41,824 bases of DNA from NCBI GenBank assembly GCA_018812625.1, contig JAHJDH010000004.1:1-41824 (forward strand). Reading direction: 5' to 3'. The notes under the pieces are model-generated. The model was given only the letters and a program-made list of their open reading frames with translations. It was not told the DNA's origin and did not search any database. Below are positions 40,479 to 41,824 of this stretch, piece by piece. Position 1 is the stretch's first letter. Each line of letters begins with the position of its first letter. The position numbers were made by a program, and so were the translations under genes. The DNA is from Microcaldota archaeon (GTDB lineage: Archaea > Micrarchaeota > Micrarchaeia > Anstonellales > Bilamarchaeaceae).

Positions 40479-41729
40479 ATGGAATTTCAAAATATCGTAT
40501 TGCTAGTAACAATATTACTTGTTGCAGTAGCAGTTTATTTCACATTAACTCTTGAGGAACCTCAGATCGAGGAGCCGGTAGTAGAGGAAGTTGACACAGC
40601 AGGTGTCGAGGAGCTTCTTTTCAAAGGACTTGAATTTGGAAGCAATCAGAAAGATTATGTATATCAATATAGTGAGGTTTCCGATGGTTATGTGCTCACA
40701 TATACATTAACTAAATCAGGCAACAGGACATTGGTTGAGATAGAAAACCCACTTGTATCAAAAGAGGTTTATTTCCTTGAGAATGATACGGTTCTTTGTA
40801 CTGATTATTTAGGAGATGAAGTTTGTTCATCTGTCCTCAATGAGGATGAGCTTGAAAACTACCTTGAATCTTTCAATGTTAAATTCTTTGATGAATCCAG
40901 AATTTCAAAAGACAAAGCAAACATGAAATTTCTTTTGAATAAGGGATATGTTATCCTTGAGCCTGAGATTAAAGAAAATACTGGATGCAGTAAAATCAAC
41001 TATGTTCTTGACTTTAGAAACATCACATTAACAGAAGCAGCACAATTTTCAATGGGATCAAATTCTCCGAAAGTATTTGACTACTCAATGTGCATCAACA
41101 ACAATACAGGATATGTTCATCAGAAAACATTCAACTATTCTGTAGATGGAATCCAGCACGATTATGCATTTAACCTCATTTCATTCCAAAGTTTTGCACC
41201 AGAAATAGAATTAACAAAAAATATTTCTGAAGGTGCAGTTCTTGCATTAAGACATGAGCGAGAAAAATCAATCATACTCGCAAAATGCTTTACTGAAAAA
41301 CAAGGGGGGGAGAGAGATAAATGCATCAGCACTCTAGCCCTTGAATTGGAGAGAGATGATCTTTGTTCGTTTGCAGGAGAACGAAAAGACAGGTGTTTGG
41401 TTTCAATAGTGCCACTTACAAAAGATGACACAATCTGCGAGAAAGTAGTAGACCCAAACTTCAAGGATGATTGTTATATCGAACTTGGAGGAGCTCTAAA
41501 GAATGAGACTTACTGCAACATGATTGTAGATCTGGAAAAGATTGAAACCTGCAAAGGAATTGCAACGCCATCAATACAAGAAGAGGAGGAAACAGAAACA
41601 GACTTTGAAATAGATATTGATGTATTCATTGATTATGTTGAAGAGCATGGCGGCATATATGAAGAGGAAAACCAGACAAGTTCAAATGAAAGTTCTTCAG
41701 ACAACCAAACAAACCAATCCACAGGCTAA
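40479..41729 (+). CDS. Membrane-anchored surface protein with Cys-rich repeats
   Basis: The 416 residues begin with a membrane anchor (IVLLVTILLVAVAVYFTLTL) and an acidic stalk, then a domain of about 200 residues with several N-glycosylation sites and paired Cys. Residues about 255-350 form repeated units with regularly spaced Cys: AKCFTEKQGGERDKCISTLA, DDLCSFAGERKDRCLVSI, DTICEKVVDPNFKDDCYIEL and ETYCNMIVDLEKIETC. The tail is Glu/Asn/Ser-rich. The repeats are likely short helical pairs held by disulfides. AAGGTG five bases before the ATG and a TATA box at about 40440 support the start. Confidence 0.78.
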   Translation: MEFQNIVLLVTILLVAVAVYFTLTLEEPQIEEPVVEEVDTAGVEELLFKGLEFGSNQKDYVYQYSEVSDGYVLTYTLTKSGNRTLVEIENPLVSKEVYFLENDTVLCTDYLGDEVCSSVLNEDELENYLESFNVKFFDESRISKDKANMKFLLNKGYVILEPEIKENTGCSKINYVLDFRNITLTEAAQFSMGSNSPKVFDYSMCINNNTGYVHQKTFNYSVDGIQHDYAFNLISFQSFAPEIELTKNISEGAVLALRHEREKSIILAKCFTEKQGGERDKCISTLALELERDDLCSFAGERKDRCLVSIVPLTKDDTICEKVVDPNFKDDCYIELGGALKNETYCNMIVDLEKIETCKGIATPSIQEEEETETDFEIDIDVFIDYVEEHGGIYEEENQTSSNESSSDNQTNQSTG

Positions 41730-41777
41730 AATTGCCTGGGGACTAATTCTTTAATTTTTTCTTGAAATAGAACAAGT

Positions 41778-41824
41778 ATGAAGATTGCGATATTTACAGA
41801 CACATACAAACCACAAATGAATGG
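41778..41824 (+). CDS. Glycosyltransferase, family 4 type, N-terminal fragment
   Basis: Only 15 full codons are in the window: MKIAIFTDTYKPQMN. This is the typical first strand and loop of GT-B glycosyltransferases (family 4, where F-x-D-x-Y-x-P-x-x-N-G contacts the acceptor). The gene runs off the window edge. It may act in surface-protein or lipid glycosylation, consistent with the many glycosylation sites in neighbouring exported proteins. Confidence 0.7.
   Translation, partial: MKIAIFTDTYKPQMN

Noticed and set aside
1-41824. CRISPR arrays, insertion sequences, integrases, rRNA genes
   Set aside because: No regularly spaced repeats, transposase or recombinase motifs, or rRNA-like sequence were seen on either strand.

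Overview
This is a densely coded archaeal chromosome segment, AT-rich by eye. It carries the small subunit of DNA polymerase D, both subunits of the archaeal/eukaryotic-type primase, an Orc1/Cdc6 initiator, RNase HII, aIF2-gamma, ribosomal protein eS6, deoxyhypusine synthase, the proteasome beta subunit, the FttA (aCPSF1) termination nuclease and an archaeal HMG-CoA synthase. Four of its five tRNA genes have introns. The tRNA-splicing endonuclease has the three-unit layout (catalytic triad in the middle, extra non-catalytic C-terminal unit) described from ARMAN/Micrarchaeota. With the tight packing and the many short exported proteins of no named family, this suggests a DPANN-type archaeon (Micrarchaeota- or Diapherotrites-like). 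The phylum is inference.

Layout. 1-4425: ThyX-like protein, SDR epimerase, membrane-anchored surface protein, HMG-CoA synthase. 4440-6951: accessory-looking stretch with a short exported protein, the broken 3' tail of an RND/MMPL exporter, a LysE-type transporter, an orphan lipoprotein and a three-intron tRNA-Ile. 7011-12887: folD, an asparagine-synthase-like enzyme, tRNA-Arg(CCU), UPF0147 plus PolD small subunit, PRC-barrel protein, rnhB, ferredoxin and a degenerate cupredoxin lipoprotein. 12941-15804: HAD phosphatase, endA, parvulin and a membrane-anchored protein. 15778-18999: argG-argH divergent from an ACT-domain regulator whose promoter lies inside an inverted repeat. 19011-22108: two-intron tRNA-Arg(UCU), two tandem acidic microproteins, fttA, psmB. 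22153-27930: Ca2+-type P-ATPase, FKBP lipoprotein, tRNA-Trp, STAND-like ATPase, pyrF. 27927-35283: membrane-anchored HerA-like ATPase, then nnrD, dys, a membrane protein, priL, priS and orc1/cdc6. 35272-41824: alkyltransferase-like protein, radical SAM protein, lipoprotein, tRNA-Ser, eS6-aIF2-gamma, a duplicated 71-residue protein, a winged-helix regulator, surface proteins and the first codons of a glycosyltransferase.

Common threads. Genes that open a transcript usually have a TATA box 25-30 bases before the ATG and look leaderless. Others are preceded by a GGTG-type ribosome binding site 5-6 bases before the start, which settles several start codons, including a TTG for fttA. Seven of the eight convergent protein-gene pairs overlap at their 3' ends and the eighth is separated by 2 bases. 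The most distinctive biology is the link between non-canonical tRNA introns (D-loop, anticodon loop and T-loop, with a 15-base sequence shared between two introns) and the three-unit splicing endonuclease. The best candidate for something undescribed is the pair of acidic microproteins at 19222-19384.
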